Shown here: piece after piece, positions 35,924 to 43,911 of the stretch | Layout of the letters: each line of letters begins with the position of its first letter | Position numbering within the stretch: position 1 is the stretch's first letter | Origin: Desulfuromonadales bacterium | Lineage (GTDB): Bacteria; Desulfobacterota; Desulfuromonadia; Desulfuromonadales; Geopsychrobacteraceae | Direction: 5' to 3' | Length of the DNA: 64,000 nt | NCBI GenBank assembly: GCA_019429255.1 | Contig: JAHYIY010000005.1 | Span: forward strand, 61,262 to 125,261 | Translations under genes and position numbers: made by a program | The notes under the pieces: generated by a model | The model's input: the letters and a program-made list of their open reading frames with translations, nothing else | Database searches by the model: none | What the model was told of the DNA's origin: nothing

Positions 35924-37282
35924 TTACTTCAAATTGTCTGCAATATGGAACGGACAGGCGGTTTTCTCCTTGATCAACTCAAGGGTCGCGCCCGGTGCAA
36001 GCTCAATCAGCGTCAGCCCCTTTTCAGCATCGACCTCAAAGACCGCCAGGTCGGTGACCACCATATCGACAACATTTTTACCGGTCAGGGGGAGAGTACA
36101 TTCGGTCATCAGCTTGGAGCTGCCGTCCTTGGCGCAGTGATCCATCATGATGACGATCTTCTTGACCCCGGACACCAGGTCCATGGCACCGCCCGGTCCT
36201 TTAACCATGCTGCCGGGGATCATCCAGTTGGCCAGATCGCCGTATTGGGACACCTGCATGGCGCCTAAGACCGACATATCAATATGGCCGCCGCGCACCA
36301 TAGCAAAGGATTCGGCGCTGTCAAAAAAAGCGGCACCTGGCAGCCAGGTGATGGTCTGCTTGCCGGCGTTGATCAGATCGGCATCTTCCTTGCCTTCTTC
36401 TGGAAAGGGGCCGACACCGAGCAGGCCGTTCTCGGCATGCAGGGTGATGGTGATATTGTCGGGGATATAGTTGGCCACCAGGGTCGGCATGCCGATACCG
36501 AGGTTGGCATACATACCGTCGGTGAATTCCTTGCTGATCCGTTTAGCCTGCCACTCGCGCGCCGGGGTGAACCCCTTGATCGTCATCTTGCCGGCGAGGG
36601 TGCGCTGCTCAATCGGCTTTTCGAGGTTGGTGCTGAGCAGAATCCGGTCGATGTAGTTGCCGGGCACATGGATCTGATGGGGATCCAGTGCGCCGATCTC
36701 AACCACTTCTTCAACTTCGGCAACAGTGATGCGACCGGCCTTGGCGCAGGCGGCGTTAAAGTTGTTGGCGGTATAGCGAAAAATCAGGTTGCCGGCCTTG
36801 TCGGCTTTCCAGGCCCTGACGATAGCCAGGTCAGCGACAATGCTCTCTTCAAGCACGTATTCCTTGCCGTTAAAGGTCTGAACCGGTTTGTTCTCCGCCA
36901 GCACGGTACCAAAGCCGGTACGGGTGAAAAATGCCGGGATACCGGCGCCGCCGGCCCGTAACTTTTCCGCCAGGGTGCCCTGGGGGGTCAGTTCCAGTTC
37001 CAGTTCACCACGTAAGAACTGTTGTTCAAACAGAGCATTTTCGCCAACGTAAGAGGAGATCATTTTTTTGATCTGACGGGTCTGCAATAGCCAACCCAGA
37101 CCAAAATCATCAACCCCGGCATTGTTGCTGACCACGGTCAGTCCGGTTGCGCCACTGTCGCGCAGCGCCTTGATCAGATTCTCGGGAATGCCACACAGGC
37201 CGAAGCCGCCGGCGGCGATGGTCATGTTGTCGCAGGTCAGCCCGTCAAGGGCGCTGGCGGCATCGGTGTAAATCGGTTTCAT
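35924..37282 (-). CDS. 3-oxoacid CoA-transferase, A and B subunits in one chain
   Basis: 452 residues. The first half is subunit A: MTIAAGGFGLCGIPENLI, VSNNAGVDDFGLGWLL, GELELELTPQGTLAEKLRAGGAGIPAFFTRTG. The second half is subunit B: MYANLGIGMPTLVANYI, catalytic Glu in HAENGLLGVGP, QYGDLANWMIPG. They join near residue 235-245 with a very short linker. Bacterial SCOT enzymes are usually two polypeptides, so this is a fusion, shorter than animal SCOT. It moves CoA between succinyl-CoA (or acetyl-CoA) and acetoacetate. Confidence 0.9.
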   Translation of the reverse strand: MKPIYTDAASALDGLTCDNMTIAAGGFGLCGIPENLIKALRDSGATGLTVVSNNAGVDDFGLGWLLQTRQIKKMISSYVGENALFEQQFLRGELELELTPQGTLAEKLRAGGAGIPAFFTRTGFGTVLAENKPVQTFNGKEYVLEESIVADLAIVRAWKADKAGNLIFRYTANNFNAACAKAGRITVAEVEEVVEIGALDPHQIHVPGNYIDRILLSTNLEKPIEQRTLAGKMTIKGFTPAREWQAKRISKEFTDGMYANLGIGMPTLVANYIPDNITITLHAENGLLGVGPFPEEGKEDADLINAGKQTITWLPGAAFFDSAESFAMVRGGHIDMSVLGAMQVSQYGDLANWMIPGSMVKGPGGAMDLVSGVKKIVIMMDHCAKDGSSKLMTECTLPLTGKNVVDMVVTDLAVFEVDAEKGLTLIELAPGATLELIKEKTACPFHIADNLK

Positions 37283-37332
37283 ATGGGGGGATCTCCTTTT
37301 TTAACAAGGCAGATTGGAAGAAAAAAGTGGGC

Positions 37333-38685
37333 TTACAGCAGGATCAGCCCCAGTGAAATAATCACCCCGGAATAGAACATGACAATCAGGCAATAGCCCA
37401 TGATGTCGCGTGCGCCGAGGCCTGCAATTCCCAGTGCAGGAAGCGCCCAGAAGGGCTGAATCATGTTGGTCCAGGCATCCCCCCAGGCAATGGCCATGGC
37501 GGTCTTGGCCGCAGGGACTCCGAGGGCTTCTCCGGCTGGCATCATGATAGGCGCCTGTACCGCCCACTGCCCGCCTCCGGAGGGGACGAAGAAGTTAACC
37601 AGGCCGGCGCTAAGGAAGGAGAACAGCGGAAATGTTGTCGGATTGGATATATCAATAAACCAGTTGGACATCAGTCCGGCGAGGGAAAATCCTGCGGCGT
37701 TGGCGCCCACCATCATTCCCATGATACCAGCGTAAAAAGGGAATTGGAGAATAATGCCGGCCGATCCTTTTGTGGCAACGGTAATCGCGTTCAGAAAACG
37801 TCGGGGGGTGCCATGCAGGAGAATGCCGCAGAACAGAAAAATAAAATTGACGATATTCAGGTTCAGCTGAAAGCCGTTCTTGGCAAAATAATAGACAATG
37901 AACACCAGGCCCATGGCGCCGATGAGCATAGAAAGCAAGGGGCTGTTTTCCAGCCAGTCAGCGGGCGTCTGGCTGTTTTGGGAGGGATGATCCCGGGTTT
38001 GGTCATCTTCCAGGAGCTTCCTGTCGACAACAACAGTTTCTTCCTTGTCGGGATGCATAAAGCGGCACAAAAAGGGCAGGGTCAGAACAAGAACCAGAAC
38101 GATGGCGATGTTGAAGGGGGCGAATATGGTCAGTGATGTGGAAATTGGCGCGACAACCGCTCCTTTGGTCATTCCGGCCAGGTCGATTCCTGCCGTTGCA
38201 AGAGTCAGCGGGATGGAGCCGGAAATGCCTGCATGCCAGACAATAAAACCGGAATAGGCAGAGGCGATCAGGAGTCGATAGTCGACGCCTTTGACTTCCT
38301 TGGCGAGCTGGCGGGCATAGAGGGCTCCAATGACCAGGCCGAAACCCCAGTTGATCAGGCAGGCAATCAGGGAAACAAAGGTGACTGCGAGAATGGCTTT
38401 TGTTGGGGTATTGGCCGGTCGGGCCAATGCATGAAGGCCCTTCTGGAAGATTGGTGCATGGGCCAGGGTGTGCCCGGTAACCAGTACCAGAACCATCTGC
38501 ATTGAAAAGGCCAGCAGGTTCCAGAACCCTTTGTTCCAATGGATGATCATCTCCATGGGACCCTGCTGGGTGAGGGTGATTCCGCCGATAAATACCAGCA
38601 GGGTCAGGATGATACAGAACAGGAACGGATCCGGAAGATATCTCTGTACCAGTTTTACGCAGAAGTTGGTGACCTGTTTGAACAT
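37333..38685 (-). CDS. atoE: Short-chain fatty acid transporter AtoE
   Basis: 450 residues, about 10-12 membrane segments. AtoE family markers: PFLFCIILTLLVFIGGITLTQQGP, the repeated ...HAGISGSIPLTLATAG, and NFFVPSGGGQWAVQAPIM near the end. It imports acetoacetate, butyrate or similar acids. Between thiolase and CoA-transferase in the same orientation (81- and 50-bp gaps), so probably one operon for short-chain acid uptake and activation. Confidence 0.92.
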   Translation of the reverse strand: MFKQVTNFCVKLVQRYLPDPFLFCIILTLLVFIGGITLTQQGPMEMIIHWNKGFWNLLAFSMQMVLVLVTGHTLAHAPIFQKGLHALARPANTPTKAILAVTFVSLIACLINWGFGLVIGALYARQLAKEVKGVDYRLLIASAYSGFIVWHAGISGSIPLTLATAGIDLAGMTKGAVVAPISTSLTIFAPFNIAIVLVLVLTLPFLCRFMHPDKEETVVVDRKLLEDDQTRDHPSQNSQTPADWLENSPLLSMLIGAMGLVFIVYYFAKNGFQLNLNIVNFIFLFCGILLHGTPRRFLNAITVATKGSAGIILQFPFYAGIMGMMVGANAAGFSLAGLMSNWFIDISNPTTFPLFSFLSAGLVNFFVPSGGGQWAVQAPIMMPAGEALGVPAAKTAMAIAWGDAWTNMIQPFWALPALGIAGLGARDIMGYCLIVMFYSGVIISLGLILL

Positions 38686-38766
38686 GTGTTTACCTCCTTG
38701 GGATCGTGTGATGTGTCCGGCGCATTCCTTCCGAACAGATGAACAGTTATTGCATTGTCAGGACTT

Positions 38767-39942
38767 TTAAATCAGCTCAAAGATCGCTGCTACCGCTTCA
38801 CCGCCACCAATACACAGGGTCGCCAGGCCGTATTTCTCGCCCCGGACCTTCATCTCGCGGAGCAGGGTGGCGGTCAGGCGCGCGCCGCTGGCGCCGATGG
38901 GGTGACCGATCGAGACCGCACCGCCGTTGACATTGACCTTCTCTGGATCAAGTCCAAGCAGGTTGATCGCTACCAGAGGAACAGCGGCAAAAGCTTCGTT
39001 GATTTCAAACAGGCCGATATCGCTTAACTTGAGCCCGGCTTTACGGCAGCATTTGCTGATCGCATCGATCGGAGCTTCAGCGAATTTGTCTGGGTGAATG
39101 CTGTTGGTTGCGCCGGCAACCAGCCTGGCGATCGGCTTGAGGTTGTGGGTTTTTATTGCTTCTTCGCTGGACAGTAGAGAAATTCCCGCGCCATCGTTGA
39201 TGGTTGAAGCATTGCCGGCGGTAATGGTTCCGGTCTTGCTGAATGCCGGACGCAGGTCACCGAGTTTGTCTATTGCGCCGCGAAAAGGTTCCTCGTCAGC
39301 CGCAACGGTGGTTTCTCCCTTACGGGTTTTGATAACGATCGGTGTCAGTTCGTCGGCAAAGGTGTTGTTGCTGACAGCGGCCCGGGATCGCTCATAAGAG
39401 CGTCCGGCAAAGGCATCCTGCTGTTCACGGGTCAGGCCGTGGGTTTGAATCCAGTCATCAGTGATCTCCCCCATGTGGCGCCCGGAATAGGGATCGCGCA
39501 GACCGTCGAAGATGATCAGATCAACCAGTTCACCATTGCCGAGACGCTGACCGAAGCGCGCTTTAGGCAGTGCGTAAGGCGCTTGAGACATGCTTTCCAT
39601 ACCACCGGCAAGGACGATGTGGGCGTTGCCGAGGGCGATTGCATCAGCCGCCAGCATGATAGACTTCAGGCCGCTGCCACAGACCTTGTTGATCGTCATG
39701 GCCGCGGTACTGTCCGGAATGCCTGCCAGGCGCATGGCCTGACGCGCCGGGGCCTGGGCAGCGCCCCCCTGGAGAACCTGGCCGATAATAACTTCGTCAA
39801 TTGCCTCGGGTGGCAGTGTTGTGACATCCAGAATATGCCTGATGGTTTGTGCCGCCAGTTCCGGGGCGGTCAGCTCGCTAAGCGTTCCGCCAAAGGAGCC
39901 AAAAGCTGTACGTTTTGCGCAGATGACGTAGATATCGCTCAT
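38767..39942 (-). CDS. Acetyl-CoA C-acetyltransferase (thiolase)
   Basis: 391 residues from the ATG at 39942; an upstream in-frame ATG would add 59 non-family residues. The active-site Cys is in INKVCGSGLKSIMLAADAI (about residue 88). The C-terminal sites are GGAVSIGHPIGASGARL and TLCIGGGEAVAAIFEL. It cleaves acetoacetyl-CoA into two acetyl-CoA or condenses them. First gene of the thl-atoE-scoAB-bdh set, diverging from lutC. Confidence 0.96.
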   Translation of the reverse strand: MSDIYVICAKRTAFGSFGGTLSELTAPELAAQTIRHILDVTTLPPEAIDEVIIGQVLQGGAAQAPARQAMRLAGIPDSTAAMTINKVCGSGLKSIMLAADAIALGNAHIVLAGGMESMSQAPYALPKARFGQRLGNGELVDLIIFDGLRDPYSGRHMGEITDDWIQTHGLTREQQDAFAGRSYERSRAAVSNNTFADELTPIVIKTRKGETTVAADEEPFRGAIDKLGDLRPAFSKTGTITAGNASTINDGAGISLLSSEEAIKTHNLKPIARLVAGATNSIHPDKFAEAPIDAISKCCRKAGLKLSDIGLFEINEAFAAVPLVAINLLGLDPEKVNVNGGAVSIGHPIGASGARLTATLLREMKVRGEKYGLATLCIGGGEAVAAIFELI

Positions 39943-40270
39943 AGTTTGATCCTTTGTGAATGATTGGTTGCCCTTGCATTGATTTGGCAAGTATAGCAAG
40001 GATTGTTCCACGATCAAAAAACGTTTTATTTCATGTGGTTGCCCAATCGCGTTGGGATATTTTCCAGCTTTGCTGAGTTTAAAAAGAATCAAAAACGTAA
40101 AATAACTGATAAAAAACATAAAAAACAGTTATTTGTAAATGAATCAAAAATGAATCAAAACACGACAAGCATGAATCAGTTGTTCTCTGGAGAGGGGCGC
40201 AGGGATCGCCAAGTTCCTGTGCTGCTGTGATTTGGGCGCGGTATTTTTGCTACTTGAAAAACAATGCTTA
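39943..40270. other. AT-rich intergenic control region between thiolase and lutC
   Basis: No gene is seen in this stretch. It contains a perfect 9-bp inverted repeat AAATAACTG / CAGTTATTT (40100-40108, 40126-40134) and three GAATCAAAA direct repeats (starting near 40086, 40140 and 40150). It probably holds regulator sites for the thiolase operon and lutC. No -24/-12 promoter was identified with confidence. Confidence 0.5.
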
Positions 40271-40313
40271 TTGACAAAGGTAAGAAGATTATACTATGGA
40301 AGTGGTAAGACCA
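40271..40313 (+). promoter_or_regulatory. lutC promoter region with LldR/PdhR-type operator
   Basis: TTGACA at 40271-40276, TATACT at 40290-40295 (spacing of 13 is poor; the exact boxes are unsure), then the perfect palindrome TGGTAAGACCA at 40303-40313, about 80 bp before lutC. AAAAACAATG lies just upstream, as before the TRAP and glcDF promoters. Confidence 0.65.
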
Positions 40314-40393
40314 AAATTGCAATTTCGTATCACGCTTATTTTTTCCGGTTGTACCGGTAGAACGGAATCAACGTTTTATGGGGAGAATGCGCC

Positions 40394-40957
40394 ATGGCAG
40401 AAAAAAATCTGGTTTACCGTTTTGCTGAAGCTGCCGGTCGTGTCGGGGCTGCCATTGTACCTTGTGCCACATTGCAGGATGCGGCTGACTATGTCGGGCG
40501 TCATGCCGTCGGCAATATCCTGATTCCACAAACCGCGCTGGCTGAGAAGTATGGCTTGCGTGCCATGACGGCGGCGGCTGGGGGGGAAGTGTTCGCTGGT
40601 AGTTTTCGTGATGCCGGGCAGTTGCCGGGCGCCGGGGTGACCTTCTGCAATTTTGCCATGGCGGATACCGGTACGGTCGTGCTGGAAAGCACCAGTGAAG
40701 ATGTCCGTTTGGCAACAACCATCCCCGAAGTCCATTTTGTTATTCTCGACCCCGCCAAAATCCTCGCTGACAATCTGGCCGCAGTTGCTCCCATGAATAC
40801 CCTGTACGCAGGTTCTGAACCGCGCTTTGTTGCTTACATCACTGGTCCCAGTCGTACTGCTGACATAGAACGGGTACTGACCATTGGCTGCCATGGTCCA
40901 CGTGAACTCCATATTCTGCTTGTCCCTGATGTATCTGATGATCTGATGGAGATATAG
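40394..40957 (+). CDS. lutC: Lactate utilization protein C (LUD domain)
   Basis: 187 residues, GGGAG before the start. LUD-domain pattern: VTFCNFAMADTGTVVLEST, LATTIPEVHFVILDPAKILADNL, YITGPSRTADIERVLTIGCHGPRELHILLV. With LutA and LutB it forms an NAD-independent L-lactate dehydrogenase system. First gene of the lut operon, 150 bp before lutBA; the gap holds a palindromic repeat pair. Confidence 0.93.
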   Translation: MAEKNLVYRFAEAAGRVGAAIVPCATLQDAADYVGRHAVGNILIPQTALAEKYGLRAMTAAAGGEVFAGSFRDAGQLPGAGVTFCNFAMADTGTVVLESTSEDVRLATTIPEVHFVILDPAKILADNLAAVAPMNTLYAGSEPRFVAYITGPSRTADIERVLTIGCHGPRELHILLVPDVSDDLMEI

Positions 40958-40970
40958 GCGACAGATAACC

Positions 40971-41055
40971 ATCGGGCGCGATAAATCGCGCCTCCACAAG
41001 AGTGATATTCGTGCCACCGATACGGATGTAGGGGTGCAATTTATTGCTCCCGACG
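40971..41055. repeat. Pair of inverted REP-like palindromes
   Basis: GGCGCGATAAATCGCGCC (40975-40992) and, in opposite orientation with the same flanks (TGTAGGGG...CCCGACG), GGGGTGCAATTTATTGCTCCC (41031-41051). This is a BIME-like arrangement between lutC and lutBA and could stabilise or attenuate the transcript. Confidence 0.7.
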
Positions 41056-41107
41056 TTGTTGATTTGATACAGCAAGAGATCTGACTACGATTGCTGAGGA
41101 GAGAACC

Positions 41108-43303
41108 ATGGCCGAAACCGCCGATTTTAAAAAACGCGTTGAAAATGCCCTGGGCAAACCCAAGCTCAGCGAGGCTTTGCACCTGTTTGGCGATGCCTAC
41201 CTGATCGCCCGGGAGAATGCCTTTCGCGGGCTCGATTTTGATCAGATGCGCACTGAGCTGGCGGAAATCAAGGACGATGTCAGGGTGCGGCGTAAAGAAC
41301 TCCTTGCTCAATTTATCACCAATGCTGAAGCAGCAGGCTCCAGGGTATTTGTCGCCAAAAACACCCGCGAGGCTAACGATTACGTGGTGAATCTGGCGCG
41401 CGAGAAAAATGCCCGGTTGATCACCAAGTCCAAATCGATGGTCTCGGAAGAGGCTCACCTCAACAAAGCCCTTGAAGCTGCCGGGATCCGCGCCGCCGAG
41501 ACCGACCTGGGTGAATGGATTGTGCAGCTGGCCGGTCAGCGCCCCTCCCACCTGGTGATGCCCGCCATCCATATGTTCAAGGAGGAGGTTGCCGAGCTGT
41601 TCAGCAAGGAGATTGGCGAACCCCTCGAAGCGGATATCAAGACCCTTGTTGATGCAGCGAGAAAACAACTGCGCAAGGACTATTTCGATGCCGACATCGG
41701 CCTGACCGGCGCCAATTTTCTGGTGGCCGAAACCGGTGGCATCGGTCTGGTCACCAATGAGGGCAACGCGCGTTTATGTGCCACCCTGCCTAAGGTTCAT
41801 GTGGTTTTTGCCGGCATCCACAAGCTTGTCCGCAGTATTGAAGATGCCATCAAGATCACCCGCCTTTTGCCGCGTAATGCCACCGGTCAGTTGCTGACTT
41901 CCTATGTAACCTGGATTCGCGGTGCGGTACCGACCCCCGGCAATGACAAAGAACAGCACATCGTGCTGATTGATGGTGGTCGGGAGGCGCTTTACGAGTC
42001 ACCGGTGTGCCGCGATGCCCTGCGCTGCATTCAGTGCGGCGCCTGTGCCAACGTCTGTCCGGTGTATCAGACTGTCGGCGGTCATGTCTTCGGCAGCATC
42101 TATATTTCCGCTATAGGTGTTATCCTTACCGCTTTTTACGAGGGGCTGGATAAGGCCAGGGAAATCACCCGCGCCTGTATCGGCTGTCGTTCCTGTACTG
42201 CCGTCTGCCCGGCCAACATCGACCTTGAGGAAATCATTCTCCATCTGCGTCAGCAGGTCACCAAAGAATACGGCATGGGACTGGTCAAAAATATCACCTT
42301 CAAGGCGGTTATGCGCAATCGCGCCCTGTTCCACACTATGGTCAAGGCCGCAGCCAAATTGCAGAAGCCGGTCACTCAGCCAAAAGAAGGACAACCTGCT
42401 ACCCGGGTGATCCGTCATCTGCCGATGCATTTTATGGACAAGGATCTGACCCAGTGGCGCGATCTGCCGGCGGTGGCACCCAGGTCGTTCCGTGATCTTT
42501 TTGCCGAAATTGACCAGAAGGTTAATAACCCGCGCTATCGGGTCGGTTTTTTTGTTGGTTGCGGAGCCGATTTTGTCTATCCACAGGTGGGCGTGAGCCT
42601 GGTCAAGGTACTTAACCACCTCGGGGTCGAGGTGGTTTTTCCGAACGCGCAGAACTGCTGCGGTATCCCCGCCCTTTATGCCGGTGATACCGAGACCGGG
42701 GTTGAACTTGCCAAGCAGAACGTCCAGGCGTTTTATGAGGCCGCTGTCGACTATGTGCTGTGTGTCTGTCCGACCTGTACCATGGGGGTGAAGCGCGACT
42801 TTGTCGAACGTCTGGTCGATGATCCGATCTGGTCGCAGCGGGCTGTCAGCCTTTCAGAAAAAACCATGGATGCCGCCGCCTTCTTAGGGAATGTGCTCAA
42901 GGCTTCCGACCTGCTCAATCCAGCATCTGCTGCCGGCATAACCTACCATGATTCATGCCATTTAAAGCGTGGCAATGATGTCTGGAGAGAGCCGCGCGCG
43001 CTGTTGAAGGCTGCAGGGTATCAGCTTGAAGAGATGAAAAACAGCGATCGCTGCTGTGGTTTCGGCGGCACCTATTCTTTTTTGAGCCACCCGCAGATTT
43101 CCCGCCAGATTGCCGCTGACAAGGTCGAGAGTATCAAGGTAACCGGTGTCAAAACCGTTGCCATGGACTGCCCCGGCTGTATGATCATGATCGGCGGCAG
43201 TATGGGCAAGGCCGATTCGACGGTACGTTGTGCGCACACCATGGAGTTGCTGGCCGAGTCTCTTGGGGCGGGTCACGGTAGCAAAAACAGGGGGAAATCA
43301 TGA
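41108..43303 (+). CDS. Fused lactate utilization protein LutB-LutA
   Basis: 731 residues, GAGGAGAG before the start. LutB part (about 1-470): LUD domain with ANFLVAETGGIGLVTNEGNARLCATLPKVHV, then two 4Fe-4S motifs, CIQCGACANVCPVY and CIGCRSCTAVCPAN. LutA part (about 475-731): CCG domains FFVGCGADFVYPQVG...NCCGIPALYAGD and CHLKRGND...DRCCGFGGTYSF. Oxidises L-lactate to pyruvate with electrons to the membrane. LutA and LutB are separate in Bacillus; the fusion here makes the stoichiometry fixed. Confidence 0.92.
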   Translation: MAETADFKKRVENALGKPKLSEALHLFGDAYLIARENAFRGLDFDQMRTELAEIKDDVRVRRKELLAQFITNAEAAGSRVFVAKNTREANDYVVNLAREKNARLITKSKSMVSEEAHLNKALEAAGIRAAETDLGEWIVQLAGQRPSHLVMPAIHMFKEEVAELFSKEIGEPLEADIKTLVDAARKQLRKDYFDADIGLTGANFLVAETGGIGLVTNEGNARLCATLPKVHVVFAGIHKLVRSIEDAIKITRLLPRNATGQLLTSYVTWIRGAVPTPGNDKEQHIVLIDGGREALYESPVCRDALRCIQCGACANVCPVYQTVGGHVFGSIYISAIGVILTAFYEGLDKAREITRACIGCRSCTAVCPANIDLEEIILHLRQQVTKEYGMGLVKNITFKAVMRNRALFHTMVKAAAKLQKPVTQPKEGQPATRVIRHLPMHFMDKDLTQWRDLPAVAPRSFRDLFAEIDQKVNNPRYRVGFFVGCGADFVYPQVGVSLVKVLNHLGVEVVFPNAQNCCGIPALYAGDTETGVELAKQNVQAFYEAAVDYVLCVCPTCTMGVKRDFVERLVDDPIWSQRAVSLSEKTMDAAAFLGNVLKASDLLNPASAAGITYHDSCHLKRGNDVWREPRALLKAAGYQLEEMKNSDRCCGFGGTYSFLSHPQISRQIAADKVESIKVTGVKTVAMDCPGCMIMIGGSMGKADSTVRCAHTMELLAESLGAGHGSKNRGKS

Positions 43304-43500
43304 GTGGACGTCTAGCGCTTGTCGATAACCTGTGCCGAAATCCGGAAAATCACCAGCGGCATCTCTGCGAACTCAAGGCCGCCGGACGGTATGATGAAAT
43401 CGAGCGTCTGGTTGTTGCGCCGCGTTTTATCTGTGGTAATTGCGGGAGCAAAGCTAATGAAGCGGGGGCTGTTTGTGCCCCCGGCCCGTGGCAGGAGTAG
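43300..43500 (+). CDS. Small CxxC protein at the end of the lut operon
   Basis: 66 residues; its ATG overlaps the lutBA stop by 4 bp, indicating coupled translation. One RFICGNCGSKAN motif resembles half a zinc ribbon, with a further Cys in AVCAPG. No family recognised. Might be a metal-binding accessory of the lactate enzyme. Confidence 0.6.
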   Translation: MSGRLALVDNLCRNPENHQRHLCELKAAGRYDEIERLVVAPRFICGNCGSKANEAGAVCAPGPWQE

Positions 43501-43517
43501 AATGATCAAGAATTTTA

Positions 43518-43559
43518 TTGACAGGTACCGGGCGGTCACTATATTAAATGGTCTGACCA
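43518..43559 (+). promoter_or_regulatory. Strong promoter with operator at the transcription start
   Basis: TTGACA (43518-43523), 16 bp, TATATT (43540-43545), then the perfect palindrome TGGTCTGACCA (43549-43559) over the expected +1. Same operator class as at glcDF, TRAP and lutC. No protein gene follows on this strand, so it should drive the RNA at 43552-43698. Confidence 0.72.
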
Positions 43560-43698
43560 GAGTGTTTTGAGCTCAGATGGTACCCGACAACTGTCGGTTG
43601 ATAAATAAAAACCCAAAAACTTCGTTTTTTGCCGTGAGACTCTCTCTCCCACGTGCCTGGCCTCGTCAGGATCTCCTCCCTGACGGGGCATTTTTTTT
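43552..43698 (+). ncRNA. Candidate small RNA, ~147 nt
   Basis: It lies between the promoter above and a terminator and has no convincing reading frame. Predicted folds: CCGACA/TGTCGG hairpin (43584-43597), an A/U stem with a CTTCG loop (about 43613-43631), a single-stranded ACTCTCTC tract (about 43639), and the terminator, whose loop reads ATCTCCT. The loop is complementary to Shine-Dalgarno AGGAG. Similar 3' layout to the candidate at 60502. Not matched to any known RNA family. Confidence 0.5.
43660..43698 (+). terminator. Rho-independent terminator
   Basis: Stem GCCTCGTCAGG / CCTGACGGGGC with a pyrimidine loop and T8 at 43691-43698. It could end both the lut operon and the candidate small RNA. 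Confidence 0.88.
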
Positions 43699-43901
43699 GA
43701 TGGCGTCGCAAAAACTCACCAACTGCTGTGTTGCTACAAATGTCTCACGTGCTTCCACGTACATAAGTACGCCTCATTGGCCGACATTTGCGCGCCTTGC
43801 ATTTAGTACCCTGTAACCCATAATCTAGCGCACCAAAATCCAGCGCAATTTTTGCGACATCTTATGAGTTGCAGGGTACTTGCGCTTTTTGCCTAGCCAT
43901 C
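43699..43901. repeat. MITE-B-like element (203 bp)
   Basis: Starts GATGGCGTCGCAAAAACTC, directly on the terminator T tract, and ends TTTTTGCCTAGCCATC. It also contains an internal TTTTTGCGACATC. Ends resemble MITE-B but the interior differs. No target duplication. It lies 11 bp past the glnA stop. Confidence 0.6.
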
Positions 43902-43911
43902 CGAATGGCGG

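Noticed and set aside
40003..40230. 75-codon frame in the thiolase-lutC gap
   Set aside because: Low-complexity Lys/Asn-rich product, no ribosome site, and it overlaps the inverted and direct repeats of a regulatory region.
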